Source: Penium margaritaceum (Eukaryota > Streptophyta > Zygnematophyceae > Desmidiales > Peniaceae). Taken from it: DNA of 64,000 nucleotides. Of the stretch, positions 34,207 through 45,752 are shown in pieces. Within the stretch, counting starts at the first letter, position 1. The number at the start of each line of letters is the position of its first letter. The notes under the pieces are model-generated. The model was not told the DNA's origin, searched no databases, and saw only the letters and a program-made list of their open reading frames with translations. Location: the NCBI GenBank assembly GCA_023375785.1, contig SZWC01004972.1, positions 79,434 to 143,433 on the forward strand. The letters run 5' to 3'. A program made the translations under genes and the position numbers.

Positions 34207-35308
34207 GCGTGTACGCGCGGTGCAACAAGGTTCTCCATCAGATTGTTGCACTCTACGTGGAAGATTTCATCATGTCTTCATCAGATCTGGCAGATTTGAA
34301 AAAGCTAAAGAAGCAGCTGAGCATCAGATTCAAGATGACGGGCATGGGGGAGCTGGAGTACTACCTTGGGGTGAGCATCACACGGAACCGGAGGGCGCGG
34401 ACCCTTTAGCTGGGGCAGGCCAAGTACGTGGCCGAGGTCCTTAAGAAGTATGACATGGAGGACTTCAAACTAGTGGTCAGTCTAGTCTCCACAGGTTGTG
34501 AGCTCAGTGCGGCGATGGCACCGCAGACTAATGAGGAGAAGGAGGACATGGCGGAGGTGCCCTACCAGTCCGTGATGGGCAGACTGATGTATGCCATGGT
34601 GGCAAACCGACCGGACCTGGCCTACACGGTGGGTCAGGTGAGCAGGTACGTGGCCAACCCGGGGCCACTACACTTGACAACGGTGAAACGCATTCTCCGG
34701 TACTTGCAGGCAACGCGGCACGCGCGCGTAAAGTACGATGGAAAGGGGAAGTAAATCCCTTGTGGCTGGTCTGCTACGCTGACGCGGACTACGTCAGTGA
34801 TGTAGACAAGAGGAAGTCAAATTCTGGCTATGTGTTCTTCCTCACAGGTGTAGCGGTCTTGTGGTGCAACAGGAAGCAGGACTGTGTCGCCACCTCCATA
34901 GTGGAGGAGGAGTACATTGTTGTGGCCGAGGCAGTCAAGGAAGCAGTGTTGCTCCGCAGATTGATGGGGGAGCTGGACGTGCCGTAACAGGAGCCTACGG
35001 TGGTCCAGGTGGACAACACTGGCTCCATCTCACTAACCAACAACCCAACAGAGCACAGGAGGACGAAGCACAATGACGTGCGCTACCACTACGCGAGCGA
35101 CATGGTGGAGAAGGGACAGGTTGTGCTGCAGCATTGCAGCACAACGCACATACTCGCAGATTGCTTGACCAGGGTATAGACCCAGGATCGGCATGTATAT
35201 CAGCCTTGCAGGGCTTGGATTGACAAGCTGTGAAGGGCTTGAAGGTGTGGGAGTGGTTGAGCGAGAGTGAGCATGAGGCATCCGGCATGGAAGGTGCACA
35301 GGGCAGAT
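34207..35308 (+). pseudogene. Reverse transcriptase and RNase H remnant, 3' part of element 9 or a sister copy
   Basis: RT motifs LHQIVALYVEDF and KMTGMGELEYYLGVSITRN open the stretch. The connection part (VPYQSVMGRLMYAMVANRPDL) and RNase H (YADADYVSDVDKRKSNSGYV, EEEYIVVAEAVKE, TKHNDVRYHYASDMVE) follow. It ends just before an R4a LTR. The first 55 bp repeat, in diverged form, the end of 28763-29130. It is therefore uncertain whether both belong to one copy. Several breaks. Confidence 0.8.
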
Positions 35309-36020
35309 TGTTAAAAAGTGCCCCTGCTATGGATACTATTTTCCATTTTCCTGCTTCGACTACTTGAGAGTGGTTCAATGTCTGCTTTGATTACTGATTT
35401 GGACTCCTTGGATTCTTCCATGAGGTTTCGAGCCTTCAAGTGCTCAACTTGGTTTAGAATTCAGAAAGTTAACCCCATCCAAAGTTCGGGTGGTCAGCGG
35501 GTAGAATCTGGGTCTCCGTCATGGGTGACGGGATGATTTCACCACGGTGGTCCGAGTTCGTCTCCAACGAGCTCCAAATACACCAGGGACTTAATGAAGT
35601 GACCATAAAGACTTCCTTGACCAGGTTTGAGTTCTCCTTGGCTTTTGGGTAAGGAAAGGCGCTCCGACGGGTCATCGTCGAAGTGCATCCTGTTGCGTAG
35701 CGTGCAAGGCATGGCGGGCGGCTCCACCAAGGGTTGCTTTGACGGCCGTAGCAAGGGCTCTACTGCTCTGTTTTGGGTGTGCTTGGATGCGTTAGAAATC
35801 TTAGATCACAGGCTATAAGAATCTGATGTAATCTCCCCAATATGACTAACCATTACGGATTCTCAGCCTTTCTCAGTTTCCGCAATCTGCATTCTGCCAG
35901 AATTCTGCTCCCTTGGTGTCGTGGCGACCCAAAGCACACACCTCCCTTGGAAGTCTCTTTGCACTAAGTAGCCATGCACACTTAGGTGGTTCAGGGAACG
36001 CCAGGACACCATTCCAGATA
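35309..36020 (+). repeat. R4a LTR, 3' end of element 9
   Basis: It begins TGTTAAAAAGTGCCCC directly after the RNase H remnant and aligns with 16803-17511 to about 36020. The right end is fixed only by that alignment. Confidence 0.7.
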
Positions 36021-36150
36021 AGAAATTCATGCCAGGTTGAGCACCTCTTATTGTGGGGAAAAAGGAGATGTGTCCAAGTGACTAATAATAAGCTTATGAG
36101 CTTTGAGCACCACTTGTTGATCAAATCTCAATACTACTGTTAAGGGTACA

Positions 36151-36276
36151 ATGGATCCGTGCTGATCCACCGATCTAGCTGGATCCGCAGATCCAGATCC
36201 GGATCCGCGGATCCAGATCCAGCCCTTGATCGGGCTCTGCGGTTCTGGATCCACTTTAGGAACCGCGGATCTGATC
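36151..36276. repeat. GGATCC/GATC-rich short repeat cluster
   Basis: About 125 bp of imperfect GGATCCGCGGATCC and AGATCC units, partly palindromic. It lies at the ragged left end of element 6. I know of no function. Confidence 0.75.
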
Positions 36277-36279
36277 GGA

Positions 36280-37650
36280 TGTGCACCCTCATTCCTACAC
36301 TAACGGAGTAGAGACATCTGGTTTGTGACCTAACCAGAGCTCGGCTGGAATGACAGGCAGATGCTTGGCTGGATTGTAGTTGTGTAAACTGGTGGTATAG
36401 CCTAGGACACGGGTCCAATAAGTTTTTGGAGCTCCGGTGTGCACAAGAACAGTATGAGTGAGAGAAACCAAGACACCATTGCCCCTTTCTGCTACGCCAT
36501 ACTGCTAGGGAGCTTAAAAAATGCTCGCTTTCATGTCTCATTCCTTGTTTGAATAGAAAATTGCATATTTCATGCAAGAGAAACTTCCCACCCCTGTCAG
36601 TCCAGAAATTTCCAATAGACCGATTGAAACAGCTCATCTGATACTTGAACCATTTGATGAAAGCTGGTCTGGTATCAGCTTTGGATTTGAGTGGGATTGA
36701 ATTTCAAAAGTGAGAGTGATCATCCACAATGGTGAGAACGTACTCATATTCTTGCAGAGATATGGGACGGATGGGTCCCACAAGGTCCATGTGGAGGATG
36801 TAAAGAGGCTGAGCCTCACAGGAAGCTCAGGGAGAATGAGGAGATCCCTTTAGTTATCCCATGACGCATGCAGTGCATGGGGGTTCGGCAAGCCTGGTCA
36901 GTGGGGGAAGGTATGGAAGTCCTTTCACCATATGTTTGGACTGAAGACATAGGAGAGAACTGAAATTGGGGTGACCTAGGTGGTGATGATGCAGGAAAAG
37001 AAGGTTAGAAAGGCTGCGACAGTCCTAGGACGAGGCTGTGACATCTGCTTCAATGGTAAAGATAGCCGTGGTGCAAGGAATCTGCAGCTGGTAGAGAATG
37101 TTAAGAATGGTGAATGTGGCCAGGAGCTTGTTATCTGTGGTTGTTAGTCTAGCTTCAGGCTGGTAGGCCGAGAAGAAGATGTTGACCCCTTCCTTTTGGA
37201 GCTGATGAACTGAGAGCAAGTTGTGCCTTAAATCTGGGGTATGATATCCATGGATCATTGTTCTTCGTTTGGACAGATCCACGGATATCATACCACTTGG
37301 GAAGAAGCAAGGGTGGAAGAGAACCGGCATAGTGAGGTTATGCCTTTGGTTGCACCAGTAATGGTAATTGGTTACATCACTTGAGTGGTGATTTCAGCAT
37401 CTTTGAGGGCATGGAATCTGCAGCCGGATTCCAGCATTTTCTCCATACAGAGGAAATTGGATGTCGCAAAGAGTGTTGCCGGCAAGGGCTCGCCATCTTG
37501 AACAGAGACTTGAGCAACTTGTGGGAGTGCTGGTACTGTTTCTGGTTCAGTCGTTGAGTCTTTTTTGTCAGTGGGGTTGTGCGAGCAGATAAGAGAGATT
37601 GTTGTACAGATTGTCGCAGCTTGAATGGCAAACATTAGGGGCACCATGGT
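36280..37650 (-). pseudogene. Protease and integrase remnants of element 6
   Basis: A protease-like ESGCRFHALK motif is near 37400-37440, and the downstream HGYHTPDLRHNLLSVHQLQK block, typical of the copia protease end, near 37190-37260. The integrase zinc region (HHHLGHPNF) is near 36980. The integrase core shows MDLVGPIRP and TIVDDHSR near 36720-36790 and WTDRGGKFL near 36590. It belongs to a different copia lineage from elements 1-3, judged by these motifs and the primer type. Confidence 0.7.
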
Positions 37651-37677
37651 GGCAATGGCCAGGACTTGGAACCTGGT

Positions 37678-37689
37678 GCTCTGATACCA
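37678..37689 (-). other. Primer-binding site of element 6
   Basis: The minus strand reads TGGTATCAGAGC, the exact complement of the initiator tRNA 3' end, directly abutting the LTR. Confidence 0.85.
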
Positions 37690-38320
37690 TGTCAGACTTT
37701 TAGTGGCTGCAGAGGAGAACCAGAAGAGGCACAGTTGTCATTATCCTGCATGTCATTTGGTCGTATTCTTGTCGGCCCATGAATCCCTTTTGTACTTTTC
37801 TGTTGAGGTTCATGCGGACAATTGTAAGCACAACGCCGGAGGTGATCAAGTGGTATTGCTGGTTTTTCTTCTTTATTTCTGACATACTGAGCTGTAGAAC
37901 GTTCAAGTTTGCTGTTCACGCTGTCAATCTGACTGGCGTACCTTCAACACCTTATTGTTCTTTCTGTTCCTTTCCCTCTTCAGCTCTGCTCTATGCATTC
38001 CTCTCATCTGTTTGCATAGTGTGTTCTGATGTGTTGCATGTCAGGTTTACTCATCTGTCGGCCAGGGCGGGATGTTGGTTTTGGCATTCAAGTGCTGATT
38101 TCCTAATACACCCATCACTATCCAGTGATCTCACCACACACGCGTCTCTTCAGGAGAGTGAACTAACATGGATACAGCAAACAGCAAGTGGTTTCTAGAG
38201 GCAGAAAAACATGAAAGCATGACAGGATTTTTTCACGTCCTTTTGTTAATCTCTTGGGAATTCACGTAGCGTGGGGCTTGTGCCTTTTGGCCAGCCATTC
38301 TCTCTCTTTAACATCCAACA
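37690..38320 (-). repeat. 5' LTR of element 6
   Basis: In sense orientation TGTTGGATGTT to GTCTGACA, about 630 bp. The inner end is fixed by the primer-binding site. The outer end is inferred from the terminal inverted bases; an alternative TGTT start lies seven bases further in. Confidence 0.65.
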
Positions 38321-39997
38321 TCCGGCATTTCCGTTGGTTTCTCACAACTTTGGTGGCATGTGGCCCCCACACAGTTTAGGATGGTGTGAATTGTCTTGCA
38401 TACCTGGTTGGTTTTCTGGTTGCTCATGGTTAGTTTCCGGGTGCTGATCCTGAGGGGTCATCCTGCCAGATTTTCTCAACAGCAGCAGCTCTTTCTTAAT
38501 GCCAAAAGGTCTGGCTTGAATCCAGGGGTGGTGGCGGCCACACATTGTATGTGATTCAAGAAGGTGAGGGCTGTTCACTATGCTAATACCTCACCCCACT
38601 CAATTGCTAGTTACTCATCCCTTTCCAAAAGGAGCTTTGCCAAAATCTGTGGTGTCACTTGCCCTCTCTCTCTCTCCCTCGTACTCACTCCCTTGCTAGC
38701 CTCCATCAACAAAAAAAAACACTGTTTAGCCTCCTCCTCAGTGAATTTGGTGAAGGTAGATGCATGATTGAGTGAGGAAGTGTGAGGAATAAATGTTTGG
38801 TGTCAAATAAATTTTGCAATAATGACACAACTACTGTACAATCACCTCGGACATGGCTGCAGCTCACAACAAATAGTGCAGAGGCAAGTACACAGGTAAA
38901 GGCCAAACTTGTTCTTCACTTGGCTGATGTTGCTCTTCCCATTTGTACAGCTTGATGCTTGTGCCAATGGCACTGCCAATAGCCCCCCTCTTGTATTCTG
39001 ATGTTTTTTTATTCTTGGAACTTGTGTGCATGCCCACATAAAATTTAGAATGGTGTGGAACTTTCTAACATGCATCTATGGTTCCAAGTTTCATGGTTAG
39101 TATGACTAGCTTCCGGTTTTTGATCCATCTCTGGTCATGCTGCAGAAGTTTCTGGCAGGAGTTCCTCTCAGCTTTGTACGATGTCTGGCTTGACCCCATA
39201 GGTGGTGGTGAGCCCCACCTTGTGCGTGATATGCCAGTGGAGCTTGCTTCACCGTGTGAGCCAAGCTGCCTTCACCTCACTTCTACATATGGACATGTTC
39301 TGAGTGAAGTATGTTCTTCCACCCATGGCATGCCTTTCCCTCTCACACTCTCAATCTCTCCCTCACATTTGTGTCTGTTAACTGCCGTTGTCAGAGAAGG
39401 GACGGGAGATTCCTTTCCTCATGCCCACACTTTATAATGGTGTGTGGAGTCCATGGTCAGAGACCTTCCCATCTGTCTGACTCTATGGCTGCGTATCTTG
39501 TTCGTAGGGTATCTTGCAGCCTCAGCTTGTGTCCAAGTGCTAGGCTGCACCATTGTCCCCGTTTCTGTCTACAGCCATTGATGTTTCTGTGCTATGTCCC
39601 TTAGCCCACTTGCCGGTGCTAAACCTGTGATGGCCTCCACAGCAACGGCAGCACCGGCCGTCACCATCTTTGATGTGCCTCAGGCTGTAGGGGCAGCTCT
39701 ATCGGCTGCCCTCCATTTCTGAGACCCTCTTTTCATCCGCCAAGCAGCCCTCCTTTCTGTGGCAGGACCCGAAGCCCTCTTCGCTGCACCTTCATGCGTG
39801 TTGAGTCTTCTTAGCCTGCCAACTGGCTCCATAGCTGCAACGTCATCTCTCACAACCTGCAGGACCTCTTGCTTTCAAACCAGCTGCAGCCGGTTTGTTT
39901 CATCTGCATGCATGTTGGGCTTTTTTAGCCCGCCCAATGGCTCTATAGTAGCGGCAACCTCATCTGCAGAAGCACCAGCGTGGCCTGCTGCTATCAT
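38321..39997. other. Unclassified region with decayed direct repeats
   Basis: No gene was recognised. A decayed direct repeat pairs about 38360-38560 with about 39030-39230 (shared GGATGGTGTG, TCATGGTTAG and GGTGGTGG-type blocks). A shorter repeat of about 115-bp period pairs 39791-39847 with 39903-39974 (GCATG-TGTTGRGYTTTTTAGCC type). The plus frame around 39630-39997 is Ala/Ser-rich. It reaches the element 2 insertion site without an identifiable domain. Confidence 0.4.
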
Positions 39998-40002
39998 ACA
40001 AG
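39998..40002. repeat. Target-site duplication of element 2, left copy (ACAAG)
   Basis: ACAAG directly precedes the LTR at 40003 and is repeated exactly at 46418-46422. Confidence 0.85.
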
Positions 40003-40655
40003 TGTCAATGTGCCGGATAGCAACGGTCTAAAAAATGGGTCCCGACATGGGAGGCCACCAACTGCTCTTGGTATTGCAACCAAGATAACATATCACCCTC
40101 AAACAAGGGATCCACACTTCAGGTTCATTTGTTTTGCAACCTCACGAAGTCTGCATGTTGGTCTTTAGTGTCTACCTTTGGTTGGACACTCTGTGAAGAG
40201 TCTCAAAGGCAAGAACTGTAAATGGATGCATGTAAGGTACATGCTTTTATACTTGCAGAGCTTTGCTAAAGCTTCTGCTTGTAGTGGCTCCACTGGAGCC
40301 AACCTCAACCTACAGTCCTACTTTGCGCGTCCTTAGACCACCAAGTGTCATCCTCAAGGCAGGCTCTAGTAAGCTTCCTAGAAGCGTCCTGTCCCAGTTT
40401 TGGCCACAAAGAAAATTGCTACTGTCGCGGAGATTGAACCCGCGATCTCTGGTTTGAGACTCCGGTGCCTATTCAACCAAGCCAAAAAGGTATGGTTCCT
40501 ATGATGAGCCACAAGGGACATACCCATTATAGGCAGTGCATTCCTGGCCCATCTGAGAATAGACCAAGGGGACATACTCCATAGAGCAGTGCATGCCTTG
40601 TCTGTATGTGTAGCTAGCCAGCTAGGCAGTGAACAAGGTGCATACTATTTCAACA
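40003..40655 (-). repeat. 3' LTR of element 2
   Basis: 653 bp, family partner of 3685-4334. It carries the same tRNA-like module. Confidence 0.93.
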
Positions 40656-40716
40656 AATCTCTCCCTTGCACCTCTATCCATCTGTTGCTTACTGGGCTCC
40701 ATCAATGCCTTGGGGC

Positions 40717-43700
40717 TCACCCTTCCTCTACCGCACTCCTCATTCCAAATCCACAAATGCCTGCATAGTGCAAGTCACTCTCCAGCGGCTTGGTCATGCA
40801 GTCAGCAAGCATGCTCTTCGTTTTGCAGTGTTGCAAGTCCATCACGTTCTTCATGACGAGATCACGTGAACAGTGGTAACGTATGTTGATGTGCTTTGTT
40901 CGCCGGGAGATGATCTCGTCTTCAGGCATCGACATGGCGCTCATGTTGTCCACGTGTACGACCGTGGTGTGCTTCTGTGGCACTGTCATTTTGCCAAGCA
41001 GGTTGCACAACCACAGAGTCTCCTTGCACCGCTCAGACAGAGCAACGTACTCTGCCCCAGCCGTGGACACGGAAACACAATCTTGCTTCCTGTTGGCCCA
41101 TGAAATGGCAGCGCCATTCAAGATGCACATGTATCCTGCGGTGGATTTCTTGTCATCGCGATTTCCTCCCCACTCAGAATCGGTGTAGCATTTGAGGCAA
41201 AGGGGTTCCGTTCCTTCTTGGCGTCTAAGGACGAGGCCCATGTGACGTGTCTTTTGGAGGTAGCGCAAGATGCGCTTGACTGCCTGCCTATGTTGTGGCC
41301 CAGGGTTGGCCACGAATCTGCTCACTTGTCCCAAAGCATAGCAGATGTCCGGATGAGTCCCTACCATGGCGTACATGATGCTACCCACGGCAGACTGGTA
41401 GGGGATGCCTTGCATCTCCCTTTTTTCTTCTTTGTTGCTTGGCGACATGGAGGCCTTCAGCTCTACATTGGTCGTCATTGGGGTGCTAACAGGTTTGCAG
41501 TCTTCCATGTGGTAGCACTTCAGTACCTCACCAATATATTTGGTTTGGTTGAGTTGGATGGTGCCTGCTACTTGGTTGCGGTGGATGGCAGTCCCGAGGT
41601 AGTACTCAAGAGGACCCATGTCCTTCATCTTGAGCTTTCGCTGAGGTTAGACTTCAGCTCATCCAGCAGCTCGACCGAAGACGAGCAGATCATTAGATAA
41701 TCCATGTACAACGCAAAGAGCATCAGCCCTCTCCCATCATCGTGCACATACATGCTCGGGTCATTCTGGGAATGCGCAAAGAAGAGAGTGGTCATGAAAC
41801 CGTCCATCTCTTTGCACCACATCCTTGGGGCCTGTTTCAATCCATAGAGTGCTTTCACCAACTTGCACACCTTGCCCTTGGGAGCTTTGACTCCTTTGGG
41901 CACCTCCATCAGTACTTCCTTGTCAAGCTTCCCATAAAGAAAAGCTTTCATGACGTCCATCTGGTGTGTCTCTACGTTCTTTGCCACTGTCATGCCAAGG
42001 AGAGTGTGGATGGAGGTAAAGGTCACGACAGGCGTAAACTTCTCATCGTACTTGGAGCCCGGGTGTTAAGAGAACCCCTTAGCAACCACCCTTGCCTTGA
42101 ACTTATTCATGATGCCGTCTTGCTTCTTCTTCACTCGGAGGACCCACTTAAATCTCACCATGTGGGCCTTGTCCGGTCTATCCACGAGCACCCACGTGCC
42201 GTTCTCCGTAATGGACGCGAGCTTGCTGTCCATTGCCTCCTTGCACTTGGCCGCATCTTGGCCATTCATCGCCTCCGCCACTGTGGATGGCTCTCCCTGA
42301 GCCATGCACGACCAGCTAAGGCGGGTCCAATCATCCTCATACCGCAAAGGTGCTTTCTTTGGTCACAAACTGCACTAGAGTACTGGTGCGGCTTCTTGCT
42401 TTGGTGGTGGTGCTTCCACAAGTGGTGGTTTTTTGTCGTCGTTGTCATCAGAAGAGTCGTCAGACACCAAGTCAGACTCAGAAGCCCCGGACGCCTTGGT
42501 ATCCGCGTCCATGTCAGATGCTGCGTCATCCTCCGTAGCTACTCTCCCATTCCCACCACCTGCTAGCAAAGCAAGCGAGTTGTTGGGTGCTTGGTCTCCG
42601 GACTCAAGCAACACTATCCACTCTCCTGCTTTAGGAGCGAGGTTCCGGTCCAGCAGCTCTCCCTTTTCAAGGGTGCATTTGTCAAACACAACTTCACAAC
42701 TCCTCACAAGCTTGCCTGCTGCCTGGTCCCAAAGCTGCACTGGTGCAGCTTCTTGCTTTGGTACTGGTGCTTCCATAGGTGGTGGTTTGTCATCTTCGTC
42801 ATCGTAAAAAGAGTCGTCAGACTCCAAGTCAGACTCGGAAGCCCCGGATGCCTTGGTATCCGCATCCATGTCAGATGATGCGTCATCCTGAGCAGCTACT
42901 CTCCCATTCCGACCACTTGCTGGCAAAGCGAGCTAATTGTCGGAAGCTTGGTCTCCGGACTCAAGCAACACTATCCACTTTCCTGCTTTGGGAGCGAGGT
43001 TCGGGTCCACTAGCTCTCCCTTTTCAAGGGTGCGTTCGTCAAACACAACGTCGCGGCTCCTCACGAGCTTGCCTGCTGCCTGGTCTCAAAGCCAATAGGC
43101 TTTGTGTGATGTGTGGTACCCAACCATGACGCACTTCCTGGAACGTGCGTCAAGCTTGCCTCCACCTTCTCACGACTGGATATTCACCCATGCAGCTGAC
43201 CCAAACACCTTCAGATGAGATGCGTTGGGTTTCTTTCAGGACGATGCTTCACGTGGGGTCTTCAGCTCCTTGTCCTGCTCCTTTCCACACTTCCACAAGG
43301 CGGTCGCTGGTGTGAGGTTCAAGAGGTAGCAAGCCGTTGTTGCTGCTTCAGCCCAAAAGCAACGTGGGAGCTTGGCGTCAAAGAGCATGCTTTGCATGAT
43401 GCCGAGCAAGGCCTGGTTCATCCTCGCAGCAACACTATTGCTTTGGGTGTTGTAAGGGGTGGTTTGCTTGTGGCGGATGCCATGATGCTTGAGCCAAGGC
43501 TTGCATGTCTTGTACTCACCCCCATTGTCACTTCGGAGCGTCTTCACTTTCTTGGACGTTTGCCGCTCCACCATGGCAACGAACCCGAGGAGCTTCTCCT
43601 TGAGCTCTCCCTTTGCTTTGAGGAAGTAGATCCATAACTTGCGGTTGTGGTCGTCAATGAAGGTCAGGAAGTACTTGCTTCTTCTATGAGACAGTGTGCG

Positions 43701-45330
43701 GAAGGGTCCACACACGTCAGTGTTTATCAGCTCCAAGAAATGCTCTGGTCGTTGACCTCTTCTCCCAAACAACTTCTTTTTTGCCTTTGCTCGGAGGCAT
43801 GGTTCACATAATGCACACCCTTCGCCATGCTTCATGGTGCACCCTCCCATTTTGTGGACTACCTTTTGCTCCTGCATCTTTTGCAGCGTGCTGTTGGCCA
43901 CATGGCCAAATCTCCGGTGTCACAGCTCAGAATCAGTGTCCTTGGTTGATGTGGCGGCCGCAACAGTCGCCGGTGGTGCATCCTTTGGCTCCGGTGCCAC
44001 TGTCTTGGTGGCACATGCGAGTCCCTCATCCGACACCTTGGTGACTTTGGTTTAAAGCACATAGAGGCCGTCAACTCTTGGAACTTGAAGCATGAGATCG
44101 TCTTTGGTTCACAAAATCTGGATGTCCTTGTTTTTGAGAGCCACCGCTTCCTTTTTGGTGAACACCACTGTCATGTTGTTGTCGGTGATTTGTGAGACAA
44201 ACAACAAGTTAGCTGCAAAGGAGGGCATGCACACCACCTTTTATAGGTTGACCGCCTTCTCCGCACCGTTCACGTTGAACGTGATCACCTTGTCTCCTTC
44301 GCCCATGGCTTGGACGACACCGATGTTAGCACACTTGATGCGCATGACAGATTCGGCCATGGAGACAAATCCACCCTTCTCTTTTGATGACTGGTGGTTG
44401 GTGCCCGAGTCAAGGGTGAATTCCCCAGGCTTAAGGATTGCTGCCCACTTCATGGGCAGCCCCCTAGCCATCATGTTGGTGAGCTCCTTCTACTCCTTTC
44501 CACCTTTGTTCCTGCCTTCTTTCTTGGGATTACGGCAGTCCCTAGCCCAGTGCTCAGCCAAGCCACAGGTGTGGCAGTTTCTAGGCTTCTTTGAACTCTT
44601 CCCGCCACCATTGCCTTTCCCTCCATTGCCACCGCTTCCTCTATTGCCTTGATTGGAGCGAGAGCTTGCACCTTGTCCACCGACGCGAGAGGCATAGGCT
44701 GAGATATTTGCCTCACTACCACTGCGTTGCGTGGACTCGTTGTGGACGTGTTCGACGACAGCCTCATACGTGAAATCTTCGTCCTTCCAGCCACCAAATA
44801 TGGTGATCAAGGACCCCCCGCTTTCCGGCAGCGCCATTAGAAGGATCATGGGACGCATGTTGGAGTCGAGATTCCATTCCATTTGCTTGACATCCTGCAA
44901 CACGTTGTTGAATGACTGCAAAAATGCGGGTATCAATTCTCCTTCGCTCACCCTCATTGACATCAACCTTTGGAAGATGAAGAGTTGGTTTGGTAGGGCG
45001 TTTGATTGATACACACGTGAGAGCTTTGCATAGGCTTTGGCAGCCAACATACATCTTGTGATGTGGGAGTGTTGAGTCTTGTTGATGGACGTCACAAGAA
45101 TGGCGAGAGCCATGTTTTTTCTTCATCGTCCATGCTGCAAGGTCAACCGCATGCGTCGTCACAGTCGCATTGGCGGGTGCTGTCTCAATCCCTTTTAGGA
45201 TGTCAAGGTAGCCACACACCTTCATGACAATCTTAAACTGCCATTTCCACAAGGGAAAACCTGTCCGCGTGAATTATGACATACCCGCCCCAAGGCAGGC
45301 TTGAGTCGGATCCGCCATTTTCTGGCGGTT
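40717..45330 (-). pseudogene. Decayed gag-pol of element 2
   Basis: Gag lies at about 44500-45320 (LWKWQFKIVMKVCGYLDIL; zinc knuckle CHTCGLAEHWARDC near 44560). A protease region with DSGTNHQSS is near 44400. The pre-integrase region (FGHVANSTLQKMQ, CALCEPCLRAK) is near 43790-43900, and the integrase core (NTDVCGPF, FIDDHNRKLW, RSDNGGEYK) near 43500-43720. The acidic linker is at 42370-43060, RT at about 41620-42350, and RNase H (CYTDSEWGG, ISWANRKQDC) at about 40770-41190. It is the closest relative of elements 1 and 3. Confidence 0.9.
42371..43088 (-). repeat. Internal tandem repeat in the acidic linker of element 2
   Basis: Two units of about 360 bp, roughly 42371-42730 and 42731-43088, each code for a VVFD-LEKGEL-AGEWIVLLESGD stretch and a Ser/Asp-rich run. 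Elements 1 and 3 have one unit. The high-coordinate unit resembles element 1 and the other resembles element 3. Confidence 0.8.
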
Positions 45331-45735
45331 GCTGGTCTTCTCTGCTTTGCTGCTACTCTGCTTCGTTGAGGCTGATGAGGCCGATGAGGCTGTTGACTCC
45401 GACCGTTGGCAAAAGGTGCATTTGGTTCCGTTGCATACCCCTCCCACCGATGATTGCCTAAGGCGATGGTGCCGTCGTGAGAGAACGGACTCAGGGTCGT
45501 ACCACCTTCTAAAAAGGGATAGAGATTAATCCCGTTGATGCTTGAGGGTTTTGTCGAACATGGACAGAGCTGTTCCTTGTCCCCTAGTCCGCCATGTGTG
45601 CGCACCCTACCTGAAGAAGCCGATGGAGCCGATGGAGCAGATGGAGCCGTCCGATGGTCGTGTCTCTGTTGTACCTGTGCGCCCTACATGACCACGCGCT
45701 AGTCGGTCTTTGAAGCGTGCCTGCGAACCAGAATT

Positions 45736-45752
45736 GTGGGCCCAAAACCATT
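45736..45752 (-). other. Primer-binding site of element 2, decayed half-tRNA type
   Basis: The minus strand reads AATGGTTTTGGGCCCAC beside the 5' LTR, differing at two positions from the site of element 8. Confidence 0.65.

Larger units (their letters stand above)
16803..36020 (+). mobile_element. Element 9: old Ty1/copia element carrying several nested insertions (fossil)
   Basis: R4a LTRs lie at 16803-17511 and 35309-36020 in the same orientation, with copia coding remnants in order between them. Inside are a solo R4b LTR (17712-18441), element 7 (21101-28757) and a mixed block with element 8 (29131-34206). After subtracting these the element would be about 5-6 kb, normal for copia. The right junction of the last block overlaps the left one by about 55 bp of diverged homologous sequence. 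The 3' part may therefore come from a different copy of the family. There are more than ten breaks, and no matching target duplication at the ends. Confidence 0.6.
36021..38320 (-). mobile_element. Element 6: partial Ty1/copia element (fossil)
   Basis: A 5' LTR (37690-38320), a canonical initiator-tRNA primer-binding site (37678-37689) and protease to integrase remnants lie on the minus strand. Little of gag and nothing of RT or RNase H is recognisable before the R4a LTR at the low-coordinate side. Several breaks. Confidence 0.7.
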
